This document shows positions 1-6,882 of a stretch of 10,042 nt of DNA, piece after piece; position 1 is the first letter of the stretch; the number at the start of each line of letters is the position of its first letter. A program made the position numbers and the translations under genes. Source of the stretch: Clostridia bacterium (GTDB taxonomy: Bacteria > Bacillota > Peptococcia > DRI-13 > DTU073). The notes under the pieces were generated by a model, which was given only the letters and a program-made list of their open reading frames with translations, ran no database searches and had not been told where the DNA came from. The stretch is from positions 1-10,042 of the forward strand of contig DUTO01000127.1 of NCBI GenBank assembly GCA_012842035.1, given 5' to 3'.

Positions 1-680
1 TACGAGTATTAGCTCATGTTGCTAAAGATGAAGTAATGATTGAGGCTTTTAATGAAGGGCAGGACATTCATTTGCGGACTGCGGCAGAAGTGTTTGGTGT
101 GCCGCTGGAAACGGTAACAAAAGAGATGCGCCAAGCAGCTAAAGCAGTAAACTTTGGTATTGTCTATGGGATCAGTGATTTTGGGTTAAGTCATGACTTG
201 GGTATAACACGGTCCGAAGCTAAGCAGTATATTGAGAAATATTTTACCCGTTATTATGGGGTGAGAGATTATTTAAGAAGGACAATTGCCGAGGCTAAGA
301 AAAAAGGCTATGTGACGACTTTATTAAAAAGACGTCGTTATCTTCCGGATTTACAGAGTCGTAATTATCATGTAAGAAGTTTTGCAGAACGAGCAGCCAT
401 GAATACTCCTATTCAAGGGAGTGCTGCTGATATAATTAAATTAGCGATGCTTAAACTTTATCAGGTGTTGCAGGAAGATGAATGGAGAAAAACGAAGTTG
501 ATTTTACAGGTGCATGATGAATTAATTCTTGATGTACCGCAGGAAAAGGTATTGGAAATAGGTTCTGTAGTTAAAGAAATTATGAGCAATGCTTATCCTC
601 TTCTTGTCCCTTTAAAAGTAGATTTACAAGTAGGTCCTAATTGGTATGACCTGAAAAAGCTAGGTGAAAAAGATGCCTGA
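1..680 (+). CDS. polA: DNA polymerase I, C-terminal part (5' truncated by window edge)
   Basis: This is the 3' end of the family A DNA polymerase, which extends primers during Okazaki-fragment maturation and excision repair. The frame is open from base 3, so the gene continues upstream. The ATG at 36 is internal: the preceding codons read RVLAHVAKDEV, matching the conserved segment before the fingers domain. About 225 residues remain, covering the fingers and most of the palm. The O-helix (motif B) is visible as RQAAKAVNFGIVYG, with the Arg, Lys, Phe and Tyr that bind the incoming dNTP; Phe at the discriminator position favours deoxynucleotides over dideoxynucleotides. Motif C is LQVHDEL, containing a catalytic Asp. 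A conserved segment, MNTPIQGSAADIIKLAM, lies between them. The C-terminus is complete. The stop codon overlaps the start of mutM by 8 bp, implying co-transcription. The 5'-nuclease and 3'-5' exonuclease domains lie outside the window and cannot be judged. Confidence 0.97.
   Translation, partial: RVLAHVAKDEVMIEAFNEGQDIHLRTAAEVFGVPLETVTKEMRQAAKAVNFGIVYGISDFGLSHDLGITRSEAKQYIEKYFTRYYGVRDYLRRTIAEAKKKGYVTTLLKRRRYLPDLQSRNYHVRSFAERAAMNTPIQGSAADIIKLAMLKLYQVLQEDEWRKTKLILQVHDELILDVPQEKVLEIGSVVKEIMSNAYPLLVPLKVDLQVGPNWYDLKKLGEKDA
662..666 (+). promoter_or_regulatory. Ribosome binding site of mutM, inside the polA coding end
   Basis: AGGTG lies 6 bases before the ATG at 673, within the last codons of polA. 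It supports ATG 673 rather than the in-frame GTG at 664, which overlaps this element. The arrangement suggests translational coupling between polA and mutM. Confidence 0.6.
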
Positions 681-1512
681 ATTACCGGAAGTAGAAACTG
701 TAAAAAAAAGTTTAGTTCCATATCTCAAAGGTCAAAAAATTGAAAATGTGAAGATTTTTTTTACGGGAATTATTAAGCAGCCTACCCCTATTTTGTTTAA
801 GGAAAGAATTAGAGGGAGAACAATTGTAGATTTGGAACGAAGAGGCAAGTACCTTCTTTTTTTTCTTGATGGGGGTTTAACTTTGGTAATTCATTTACGG
901 ATGACAGGGCAACTGACGGTGTGCAGTGGGGATGTGCCGATAAGTAAACATACCCATTTGATTTTTTTTCTTGCTTCACAGCAAGAGTGGCGTTTTACTG
1001 ATGTACGAAAATTGGGGCTTGTTTATCTTGTGCCCACGGGTAATTGGGCATGTATTCATGGTTTAAACAATCTTGGTTATGAACCTTTAGCAGAAGAGTT
1101 TACGTTACAGGTTTTAGGAGAACTATTAAGAGGTAGGAAAGGAAAAATAAAACCTTTTTTATTAGACCAGAGTAAGATTGCCGGAATCGGGAATATTTAT
1201 GCTGATGAAATTCTTTGTCAAGCAGGGTTGCACCCGGAGCGAACGATAAATACATTAAGGACAGTTGAAGTTGCCAAATTATATCGAGCGATTAAGTTAA
1301 TATTAAAAGAAGCCGTTGTTTGTCGTGGTACTTCTTTGCGGGACTATGTGGATGGACGTGGCCAAAAAGGTAATTTTCAGGAACGCCTACAGGTTTATGG
1401 GCGTAAGGGAGAACCTTGTTATGAATGTCAAACGCCCTTGGAGAGAATAGTTGTAGCAGGTCGAGGAACCGTATTTTGTCCACGTTGTCAAAAGCTAATT
1501 CCTAATGGGTGA
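673..1512 (+). CDS. mutM: Formamidopyrimidine-DNA glycosylase (Fpg/MutM)
   Basis: A bifunctional glycosylase/AP lyase that removes 8-oxoguanine and formamidopyrimidines from oxidised DNA. The start is ATG 673, giving 279 residues beginning MPELPEVETV. After Met removal the N-terminal Pro is the catalytic nucleophile, so an upstream in-frame GTG at 664 would bury it and is rejected. Visible elements are Pro2 and Glu3, Lys59 in RRGKYLLFF, Met77 in HLRMTGQL (intercalating residue), Arg112 in FTDVRKLG, the helix-two-turns-helix region GIGNIYADEILCQAGLHPER (about 171-190, with Asn174), and a C-terminal zinc finger with Cys249, Cys252, Cys269 and Cys272 plus Arg264 in the GRGTVFC hairpin. All catalytic and zinc-binding positions are present and the length is normal. 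The gene overlaps polA by 8 bp, so replication and repair genes are linked. The related endonuclease VIII (Nei) is less likely because of the PELPEVETV start and the Fpg-type finger. Confidence 0.97.
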   Translation: MPELPEVETVKKSLVPYLKGQKIENVKIFFTGIIKQPTPILFKERIRGRTIVDLERRGKYLLFFLDGGLTLVIHLRMTGQLTVCSGDVPISKHTHLIFFLASQQEWRFTDVRKLGLVYLVPTGNWACIHGLNNLGYEPLAEEFTLQVLGELLRGRKGKIKPFLLDQSKIAGIGNIYADEILCQAGLHPERTINTLRTVEVAKLYRAIKLILKEAVVCRGTSLRDYVDGRGQKGNFQERLQVYGRKGEPCYECQTPLERIVVAGRGTVFCPRCQKLIPNG

Positions 1513-1518
1513 AAAGGC

Positions 1519-1547
1519 TTGTTATTAAATTTATAAACGGATATGAT
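1519..1547 (+). promoter_or_regulatory. Possible SigA-type promoter for coaE
   Basis: TTGTTA (1519-1524) and TATGAT (1542-1547) are separated by 17 bp, giving 4/6 and 5/6 matches to consensus. Predicted transcription would begin near 1554, about 28 bases before the GTG at 1582. The ATG at 1543 falls inside the -10 element, which would make it untranslatable from this promoter. In AT-rich DNA such matches arise by chance, so this is tentative. Confidence 0.4.
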
Positions 1548-1581
1548 AGACATAATCTTGGGGAAAGGGGCTTTAAGAAAA

Positions 1582-2205
1582 GTGCTGGTGGTTGGTTTGA
1601 CCGGTGGAATTGCTTCAGGGAAAAGCACAATCTCTCGTTATTTACGAGAATTAGGAGCAGCAATTATTGATGCTGATGTTTTGGCTCGCGAATTAGTTCT
1701 TCCCCATAGTCCTGCTTGGCAAGAGATCGTACATTATTTTGGTGCAGAAATTCTTGACTCTGATGGTTTTTTGCAGAGAAAAAAGTTAGGGAAGCTTATT
1801 TTCCAATCTGCTGCGGAAAGAAAAGTGTTAAATCAGATTTTACATCCTAAAATTAAAGATAAAACTATTGAATTAATTAAATTTTATCAACAAAAAAAAG
1901 ATATTCCTTTGGTAGTTGTTGTTGCTCCTCTTTTAATTGAGGCCAAGATGACGGAAATGGTTGATGAAATTTGGCTTGTAGTCATCTCTGAAGAATTGCA
2001 ATTACAGCGTTTAAAACAGCGGGATAATTTATCTACTCTCGAAGCTCAGAAAAGAATCGCGGCTCAATTGCCTTTACAGGAAAAATTAAAATATGCTTCT
2101 AGAGTAATTGATAATAGTGGTTCAAGAGAAGAGACGCGCCAAAAAGTGTTGGCTTTATGGCAACAAGCAGTAGAGGACAGCATAAGTCAAGAAGGTAGGT
2201 CATAA
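1582..2205 (+). CDS. coaE: Dephospho-CoA kinase
   Basis: Catalyses the last step of coenzyme A synthesis, ATP-dependent phosphorylation of the 3'-hydroxyl of dephospho-CoA ribose. The chosen GTG start gives 207 residues, close to the usual family length of about 200. The protein opens MLVVGLTGGIASGKST, with the Walker A P-loop GGIASGKS at about 8-15. Further family signatures are IIDADVLARELV (about 28-39), VVVVAPLLIEA (about 111-121), QRLKQRDNLSTLEAQKRIAAQ in the lid region (about 142-162) and RVIDNSGS near the C-terminus. An in-frame ATG at 1543 would add 13 residues atypical of the family and has no ribosome binding site. GTG 1582 has AAGGGG about 11 bases upstream (a little far), and GTG 1588 is also possible. 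It sits between mutM and the lytic transglycosylase, all in one direction. Function is confident; the exact start is less so. Confidence 0.93.
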   Translation: MLVVGLTGGIASGKSTISRYLRELGAAIIDADVLARELVLPHSPAWQEIVHYFGAEILDSDGFLQRKKLGKLIFQSAAERKVLNQILHPKIKDKTIELIKFYQQKKDIPLVVVVAPLLIEAKMTEMVDEIWLVVISEELQLQRLKQRDNLSTLEAQKRIAAQLPLQEKLKYASRVIDNSGSREETRQKVLALWQQAVEDSISQEGRS

Positions 2206-2229
2206 GATTAGTCTGATCATAAACTTTTT

Positions 2230-2236
2230 GGGGAGG
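2230..2236 (+). promoter_or_regulatory. Strong ribosome binding site for a TTG start
   Basis: GGGGAGG lies 7 bases before TTG 2244. The only nearby ATG (2268) has no such element at a workable distance, so this site decides in favour of the TTG start of the lytic transglycosylase. Confidence 0.7.
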
Positions 2237-2243
2237 AACGAGA

Positions 2244-2807
2244 TTGGCAGATAACTTTTTAAAAAAAATGCTCCTGATCCTCCTGTTAGGTTTTATTTGT
2301 GTTTGTTTATTTACTAGCTCTTGGTTTTTGCAAAAATTTTATCCTTATCCACATCAAAAATTAATCAAGGAAAATTGTCTTAAATATGAAGTTGACCCTT
2401 ATTTTGTTTTAGCAATCATGAAAACGGAGAGCCGTTTTTATTCTAGTGCTTATTCTCGGGCCGGAGCAATGGGTTTGATGCAGATTATGCCGGAAACAGG
2501 AAAATGGATTGCTCAGCAAATGGGCTGGGAGGACTTTGCGGAAGTTAAACTTTTTGAGCCGCAATATAATATTCCTATGGGTATTTGGTATCTAGCGTAT
2601 CTTGCCGAAAAGTTTGATAATAATATAGTAAAAGTAGTAGTAGCTTATAATGCGGGGTCAAACAGGGTAAATAAATGGTTGAAAGAAGGGCTTTGGTCCG
2701 GAGAATTACAAGACCTTGCACAAATTCCTTATCAGGAAACGAGAAAATATGTGAAGCGAGTTTTCTTTAATTATCAAGTTTATCAAGATATTTATCAAAA
2801 AAGCTAA
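2244..2807 (+). CDS. Membrane-anchored SLT-type lytic transglycosylase
   Basis: A peptidoglycan lytic transglycosylase that cleaves the MurNAc-GlcNAc glycosidic bond with formation of 1,6-anhydroMurNAc. The 187-residue protein starts at TTG. Residues about 8-30 are strongly hydrophobic after two lysines and form a signal anchor or uncleaved signal peptide, placing the enzyme outside the cytoplasmic membrane. The rest is a single Slt70-like lysozyme-fold domain. The catalytic Glu62 lies in IMKTESRF (58-65), followed by SRAGAMGLMQIMPETGKWIA (71-90), the Tyr-bearing VVVAYNAGSNRVNKWL (131-146) and the C-terminal IPYQETRKYVKRV (161-173). All four are typical of the minimal family also found near coaE in Peptococcaceae-type genomes. 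No LysM or other wall-binding domain is present. It follows coaE by 38 bp and is probably in the same transcript. Likely roles are wall turnover or opening the wall for envelope assemblies; the sequence does not distinguish these. Confidence 0.93.
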   Translation: MADNFLKKMLLILLLGFICVCLFTSSWFLQKFYPYPHQKLIKENCLKYEVDPYFVLAIMKTESRFYSSAYSRAGAMGLMQIMPETGKWIAQQMGWEDFAEVKLFEPQYNIPMGIWYLAYLAEKFDNNIVKVVVAYNAGSNRVNKWLKEGLWSGELQDLAQIPYQETRKYVKRVFFNYQVYQDIYQKS

Positions 2808-2856
2808 AAAATTAGGAAATGTTTTAAAAACCAATTAAATAGGGGAGGAAAAAGGA

Positions 2857-3894
2857 ATGGGGAATAAATTAATGACTTTAGCACAGGTTAGTGCTTTTCA
2901 ACCTGCGCAGGAAAGAAAATTATTTTCGGCTCAGCATGAAGAGATTAGACAAGGGGCGACTACAGATGTTTATTTTGTGAAGACACAGGAGATTTTGGAA
3001 AAGTACGATTTAAATGACACGATAGTTGCTGCGGAAATTTTTGCACGCCGAGCAGGAGTTTTAGCAGGTGTCCCTGAAGTGTTAGGGCTTTTTGCCGAGA
3101 GTTCGGTGGAGATATGGTCTTTACAGGAAGGACAAGCTTTTGCTCCGAAAGAAGTAGTGATGCAGATACGAGGGAAATATAGTGAGATTGGGATTTATGA
3201 AACACCTTTATTGGGAATTTTGGCTAGTTCTAGTGGTTGGGCTAGTGCGGCCCAAGAAGCCAAAACAGTGGCCGGGGACAAGCCTGTATTATGTTTTGGG
3301 GCTAGGCATGTTCATCCTGCTGTAGCTCCTGTAATGGAGAGAGCTGCCCTTATTGGTGGAGCTGATGGAGCTAGCTGTATTCTCGGGGCTAAATTACTCG
3401 GGCAAGAACCGGCAGGTACTGTTCCTCATGCTATCTTTTTAATTATGGGCGATTCGGTAAAGGTAGCTAAGGCCTATCATGAAACTATGCCTTCCGGGGA
3501 GCCACGGACTGTTTTGGTGGACACTTTCAAAGATGAAGCTGAAGAAGCTTTGCGAGTAGCGGAAGCCTTGGGTTCTAATTTACAAGGTATTCGTTTAGAT
3601 ACACCTAGTGAACGGGGGGGAGTGACACCGGAATTGGTTAAGGAAATACGTGGGCGTTTAAATCAAAAAGGTTTTTCTCATGTGCAAATTTTTGTTTCCG
3701 GTGGTTTGACTCCGGAAAAGATTAATTTACTTAAAGAAGCCGGTGCTGATGCTTTTGGCGTAGGTAGTTATATTTCGGCTGCTGCTCCTATTGATATGAC
3801 GATGGATATTAAGGAAGTAGCAGGTAAGCCTGTGGCTAAACGGGGACGGATTCCTGGTCTGAGACCTAATCAACGTCTATGTAAAATAAAATAA
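2857..3894 (+). CDS. Nicotinate phosphoribosyltransferase (short form)
   Basis: Type II phosphoribosyltransferase that converts nicotinate and PRPP to nicotinate mononucleotide, the entry step of the Preiss-Handler NAD salvage route. At 345 residues it resembles the short, archaeal-like branch of the PncB family (COG1488) rather than the roughly 400-490-residue E. coli or Bacillus forms. Visible features are RQGATTDVYFVKTQEIL near the N-terminus (31-47), the catalytic-His segment FGARHVHP (147-154), GGADGAS (167-173), GTVPHA (187-192), the barrel strand RLDTPSERGG (246-255), and the PRPP phosphate-binding loops SGGLTPEKI (281-289) and FGVGSYIS (300-307). The ATG has GGGGAGG 8 bases upstream. 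It lies 49 bp after the lytic transglycosylase and could be read from the upstream transcript. Quinolinate phosphoribosyltransferase (NadC) shares the fold, but the FGARHVHP and RLDTPSERGG signatures favour the nicotinate enzyme. Confidence 0.9.
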   Translation: MGNKLMTLAQVSAFQPAQERKLFSAQHEEIRQGATTDVYFVKTQEILEKYDLNDTIVAAEIFARRAGVLAGVPEVLGLFAESSVEIWSLQEGQAFAPKEVVMQIRGKYSEIGIYETPLLGILASSSGWASAAQEAKTVAGDKPVLCFGARHVHPAVAPVMERAALIGGADGASCILGAKLLGQEPAGTVPHAIFLIMGDSVKVAKAYHETMPSGEPRTVLVDTFKDEAEEALRVAEALGSNLQGIRLDTPSERGGVTPELVKEIRGRLNQKGFSHVQIFVSGGLTPEKINLLKEAGADAFGVGSYISAAAPIDMTMDIKEVAGKPVAKRGRIPGLRPNQRLCKIK

Positions 3895-3909
3895 AAATAT
3901 TTTTAGGTC

Positions 3910-3938
3910 TTGACAAAAGCATCAACTGGAATTAAAAT
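3910..3938 (+). promoter_or_regulatory. SigA-type promoter of the tetR-efflux cassette
   Basis: A perfect -35 TTGACA (3910-3915) and -10 TAAAAT (3933-3938) are separated by exactly 17 bp. An A/T-only tract at about 3885-3905 lies directly upstream and could act as an UP element. Transcription would start near 3945, inside the palindromic operator at 3942-3959, so repressor binding should block initiation. Confidence 0.85.
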
Positions 3939-3941
3939 GTA

Positions 3942-3959
3942 AGTAACTAGTTGGTTACT
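3942..3959 (+). promoter_or_regulatory. TetR-type operator 1 (palindrome at the transcription start)
   Basis: AGTAACTAGTTGGTTACT has perfect 6-base inverted arms AGTAAC/GTTACT around a 6-base centre. With the flanking A and T the arms extend to 7 bases (3941-3947 and 3954-3960). It begins 3 bases after the -10 box and ends 14 bases before tetR. It matches the palindrome at 4587-4604 at 15 of 18 positions, which supports a real binding site. Confidence 0.85.
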
Positions 3960-3973
3960 TAGAGGGGATAATA

Positions 3974-4585
3974 ATGCAAACAAGAAATCCTGATGTGACA
4001 AAAAGAAATATTCTTTTAGCTGCGGAGGGGGAATTTGCAGAATTCGGTTTACATGGGGCCAGAATTAATCGTATTGCAGAAAAAGCTAAAGCAAATAAAC
4101 GCATGATTTACCACTATTATGGGTCTAAAGAAAAATTATATGAGAGTGTTTTAGAATATAATTTAAAAAAGGTAGCCCGTTTGGGGAGTCATGAGTTATT
4201 TTTGGGAGAAAAAGCAGAAACGGCAATTAAGGAGATTATTACTAGATATTATAATTTTCTTGGGGAAAATCCTAATTTTGTCAAGATTGTTGCTTGGGAA
4301 GAGGTTTTTACCAGTCCTTATAATAAGAAAATGCTGTTTGAAATTTTAGCCCCGGCTTTTTATCAGATTTATGACTTTTATAAAAAAGGTTGTGAGGCAG
4401 GGATTTTTCGTAAAAATATTGATTTGCCCCAATTAATTATTAGTACTCATGCCATGAGTTTAATTAGTTTTACACAATGGGATATTCTGGCTAAGCTCGG
4501 TTCTCAAAATACTAAAGAAAAACGCTTAAAGCATATTTGTGAGGTGGTGTTAAGGGCTATTAGGGCAGGATCTTTTTGTGCCTAG
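3974..4585 (+). CDS. TetR/AcrR-family transcriptional regulator of the efflux cassette
   Basis: A 203-residue TetR-family protein, of normal length. The N-terminal domain (about 9-58) has the characteristic helix-turn-helix: ILLAAEGEFAEFGLHGARIN, then RIAEKAKANKRMIYHYYGSK, where the second part includes the recognition helix and the conserved YHYYGSKEKLY turn. The C-terminal ligand/dimerisation domain (about 60-203) is alpha-helical and, as usual, not conserved enough to name a ligand. The ATG has AGAGGGG 6 bases upstream. The gene is preceded by a near-consensus promoter whose start site is covered by a palindrome, and a near-copy of that palindrome follows its stop codon. This is the expected layout for an autorepressor that also controls the downstream export genes. 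The inducing compound is unknown; cassettes of this kind usually respond to hydrophobic drugs, solvents or metabolites. Confidence 0.94.
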   Translation: MQTRNPDVTKRNILLAAEGEFAEFGLHGARINRIAEKAKANKRMIYHYYGSKEKLYESVLEYNLKKVARLGSHELFLGEKAETAIKEIITRYYNFLGENPNFVKIVAWEEVFTSPYNKKMLFEILAPAFYQIYDFYKKGCEAGIFRKNIDLPQLIISTHAMSLISFTQWDILAKLGSQNTKEKRLKHICEVVLRAIRAGSFCA

Positions 4586-4586
4586 G

Positions 4587-4604
4587 AGTAACCATGTGGT
4601 TACT
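4587..4604 (+). promoter_or_regulatory. TetR-type operator 2 (between tetR and the efflux genes)
   Basis: AGTAACCATGTGGTTACT has perfect 7-base arms AGTAACC/GGTTACT around a 4-base centre. It starts one base after the tetR stop codon and is the second copy of the operator at 3942-3959. No convincing -35/-10 pair was found next to it. It may overlap a weak promoter for the hlyD-like gene, act as a roadblock to read-through, or serve as an auxiliary site. The GC-poor flanks and lack of a T-tract directly after the stem argue against a terminator. Confidence 0.8.
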
Positions 4605-4666
4605 AAAAAGAACAATTCTCAATTTAGAACCTTGTATTTCAAAAAAATTTTTGGTATTTATTAAAT

Positions 4667-4674
4667 GGAGGAGG
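4667..4674 (+). promoter_or_regulatory. Ribosome binding site fixing the start of the hlyD-like gene
   Basis: GGAGGAGG lies 8 bases before ATG 4683. The earlier in-frame ATG at 4665 overlaps this element and has no site of its own, so 4683 is chosen. Confidence 0.75.
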
Positions 4675-4682
4675 TAAGGAAA

Positions 4683-5657
4683 ATGCATAAAATAAAAAAT
4701 AAAGTAATAGTGGGAGTTGTGCTCACCTTATTTTTTGTCGTAACCGGTTGTGCTGCCAAAACAGATTCTATAGAAAAAAACGGAACAACTGCCTTCTTGG
4801 GTACTGTTGAAGCAAATGAGGTGAAGATAGCTTCCAAAGTTCCCGGTAGAATTGCTGAGGTTTTAGTAAAAGAAGGGGAAGAGGTTAAGACCGGACAAAT
4901 TTTGTTGAAGTTAGAAACGACAGAATTAGAGGCAAAAAAGAAACAAGCTGAAGGAGCTTTATTGGCTGCACAAGCTGTTTATGATAAAGCTAAAAATGGG
5001 GCGAGGGCACAAGAAATTCAATTAGCTAAAGCTAATATGCAAATGGCCGAAGCTAAGGCTCAACTTTTGGAAGATACATATCAAAGGTTAAAAAACCTGC
5101 ATGAGGCTGGAGCTTATACAACACAGGAATTACAGAAAGCGGAGACAGAGCTGATTGCAGCTAGAGCTCAAGCAGAACAAGCTAATGAACAACTAAACCT
5201 GATTTTAGAAGGAGCCAGGCAAGAAGATATTTTAGCAGCTCAAGCCAATGTTCTCCGGGCCCAGGGGGCTTTGGATGAAATTAATAATGCTTTAGATGAA
5301 GCTGTTATTAAAGCCCCTAGCGGGGGTACGGTCAATACGGTAGTCCATTATCAAGGAGAGCTTATTGCTACGGGAACACCCTTGTTTTCATTAACTGATT
5401 ATCAGGAGATGTGGGTGGAATTAAATTTTAAAGATCGAGAAGTTACAGAGAGACAAGTAGGAGATAAAGCCCAAATAGAGTTTAATGGGAAAGTTTCGCC
5501 AGGTGTAGTTACTAGTATTAGTAAAAATCCTGATTTTGCGGTAATTAAATCTACTAATGATATGACGGAAAAAGATGTAATGACTTATTTAGTGAAGGTA
5601 AAACTTTTAGAACCCGAACCATTCTTTCCGGGGATGAGAGTTAATGTTACTTTTTAA
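4683..5657 (+). CDS. Lipoprotein HlyD/YbhG-like membrane-fusion (periplasmic adaptor) protein
   Basis: Adaptor subunit of an export pump, expected to link the inner-membrane permease to an outer channel-like partner. The 324-residue protein begins with a lysine-rich n-region, a hydrophobic stretch (8-20) and the lipobox VTGC, so Cys23 should be diacylated and anchor it to the outer face of the cytoplasmic membrane. After this come the first half of a lipoyl-like domain (FLGTVEANEVKIASKVPGRI, 38-57, and VKEGEEVKTGQILLKLE, 62-78), a long helical coiled-coil hairpin (about 80-205) with two related motifs, NGARAQEIQLA (105-115) and EGARQEDILAA (176-186), then the second lipoyl half (VIKAPSGGTVNTV, 208-220). 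A beta-barrel region ends at FPGMRVNVTF. The double GARxxxI hairpin is typical of the YbhG/YhiI branch. It stands 25 bp before the permease gene, so the two are probably one operon. The substrate is unknown. Confidence 0.93.
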   Translation: MHKIKNKVIVGVVLTLFFVVTGCAAKTDSIEKNGTTAFLGTVEANEVKIASKVPGRIAEVLVKEGEEVKTGQILLKLETTELEAKKKQAEGALLAAQAVYDKAKNGARAQEIQLAKANMQMAEAKAQLLEDTYQRLKNLHEAGAYTTQELQKAETELIAARAQAEQANEQLNLILEGARQEDILAAQANVLRAQGALDEINNALDEAVIKAPSGGTVNTVVHYQGELIATGTPLFSLTDYQEMWVELNFKDREVTERQVGDKAQIEFNGKVSPGVVTSISKNPDFAVIKSTNDMTEKDVMTYLVKVKLLEPEPFFPGMRVNVTF

Positions 5658-5682
5658 GCAAGGCAGGAAGGAGCCTTAATTT

Positions 5683-6882
5683 ATGAAAAGTTTAATGGCA
5701 ATTATTATACGAGAATTTAAATACATTATTTCTAATAAACGGCTTTTAGCGATTCTTTTAATTATACCTGTTTTTTATACTTCGCTTTTTGGTTTGCTTT
5801 ATTGCGAACAGGTTGTAAATGGCATAAAAACAGTAGTTGTAGATTTAGATAAAACACCAATGAGTCGTACGATTATTGATGCTTTTAATAAATCTGTTAA
5901 ATTTGATTTAATAGCTTCTTTACAATCAGAACAAGAAGTAACTGGGTACATAGAAAGTGAACAAGCAGATGCAGCTATAGTTATTCCTAAAGGCTTTTCT
6001 ACTAATGTTTATAAAGAAGACGAATCTCCGATCCTGATTATTGTTAATGGTTGTAATATGATTATTAGTAATAGTGTCACCGTAAGTGCTTTGCAGATTG
6101 TGCAATCTGTTTCTACAGGAATTGCAGCTACTAAAGTAGAAACTGCCGGAGGTACATCTTTTGACCAAGCTATCACACGAGTTAACCCTCTTTCTTTTCG
6201 GATTCGCGCTTGGTATAACCCCACCTATAATTACACTAACTTTTTACTTTTAGGTCTTATTGCGACAGCGTTACAGCAGGTTACACTTCTTTATGTAGCG
6301 GTGTCTATGGTTAGGGAAATTGAGAAGGGCACTTTGCCTGAATTAAGGCAAATGAAAGGTGGAGCGATTATTAAAGTTATAGGGAAAAATATTCCTTATC
6401 TTATTTGTGCCTTCCTTGCTCTTTCTGCTTGTGCTACAGTGGCTAGGTTTGTTTTTGATGTACCCTATCGGGGTAGTGTTTTGGCTTTGTTCGTTTTGTT
6501 TTTACTCTTTTTATTCTGTATCGTTTCTTTGGGAGTATTCATTTCTTTGCTTTGTCGTACAGAATTGGAATCAACACAAATATCGATGTTGGTGGCTGTT
6601 CCTTCTTTTCTTTTTTCCGGTTTTACGTGGCCACTGCAGGCGATGCCTTTACCTTGTAAAATGTTAGCTTCAGTTCTGCCGCTCACTTATTTTGCCCCTG
6701 CTTATCGTAAACTTTCTATCATGGGCTTGGGTTTAAGCGGAATTCAACATGAGTTAAAAGGACTGGCGATTCTCTCTTTAGTTTTAGTTCCTTTATCGAT
6801 TCTTGTTTTTAAATGGAAATATGAAAAAGGATATCAGTTACGTGAGCTTGTGTTTAAGAAAAAGGAGGAAATTGTCTCATGA
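5683..6882 (+). CDS. ABC-2 type transporter permease (YbhR/YhhJ-like)
   Basis: A 399-residue inner-membrane permease of the ABC-2 superfamily. The N-terminal cytoplasmic helix IIREFKYIISNKR is followed by a first membrane segment (about 20-42). A large extracytoplasmic domain (about 43-185) contains VVVDLDKTPMSR and ADAAIVIPKGFS, which are typical of this branch. Five more predicted membrane segments follow (about 186-210, 236-256, 264-291, 299-320 and 358-377). Between segments 2 and 3 the cytoplasmic motif REIEKGTLPELRQMK (211-225) matches the conserved E-x-GT-x-E/P-x-L coupling segment where such permeases meet their ATPase. PSFLFSGFTWPLQAMP (307-322) is another family signature. The ribosome binding site GGAAGGAG is 9 bases before the ATG. 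The stop codon overlaps the next start (ATGA, 4 bp), indicating coupled translation. No ATPase gene is present in the cassette. The similar YhgE/Pip family is less likely given the single N-terminal loop and the EKGT motif. Confidence 0.92.
   Translation: MKSLMAIIIREFKYIISNKRLLAILLIIPVFYTSLFGLLYCEQVVNGIKTVVVDLDKTPMSRTIIDAFNKSVKFDLIASLQSEQEVTGYIESEQADAAIVIPKGFSTNVYKEDESPILIIVNGCNMIISNSVTVSALQIVQSVSTGIAATKVETAGGTSFDQAITRVNPLSFRIRAWYNPTYNYTNFLLLGLIATALQQVTLLYVAVSMVREIEKGTLPELRQMKGGAIIKVIGKNIPYLICAFLALSACATVARFVFDVPYRGSVLALFVLFLLFLFCIVSLGVFISLLCRTELESTQISMLVAVPSFLFSGFTWPLQAMPLPCKMLASVLPLTYFAPAYRKLSIMGLGLSGIQHELKGLAILSLVLVPLSILVFKWKYEKGYQLRELVFKKKEEIVS

Noticed and set aside
664..672. GTG at 664 as the mutM start
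   Set aside because: It would place three residues before the Met whose removal exposes the catalytic Pro, and it overlaps the likely ribosome binding site.
1543..1581. ATG at 1543 as the coaE start
   Set aside because: No ribosome binding site precedes it, the 13 added residues are not family-like, and it lies inside a possible -10 element. GTG 1582 gives the normal N-terminus.
3894..3907. A/T-only palindrome after the nicotinate phosphoribosyltransferase gene as a terminator
   Set aside because: The stem has no G or C pairs, so it would not form a stable hairpin; it fits better as an A/T-rich stretch upstream of the tetR promoter.
4605..4666. Separate promoter for the hlyD-like gene
   Set aside because: The best pair (TTGTAT 4632-4637, TATTTA 4655-4660) would start transcription inside the ribosome binding site. 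No other pair with reasonable spacing was found.
6407..6667. Hydrophobic 86-residue reading frame inside the permease gene
   Set aside because: It lies in another frame of a clear membrane-protein gene. The Phe/Leu/Cys-rich composition is a by-product of T-rich codons, and there is no ribosome binding site support.
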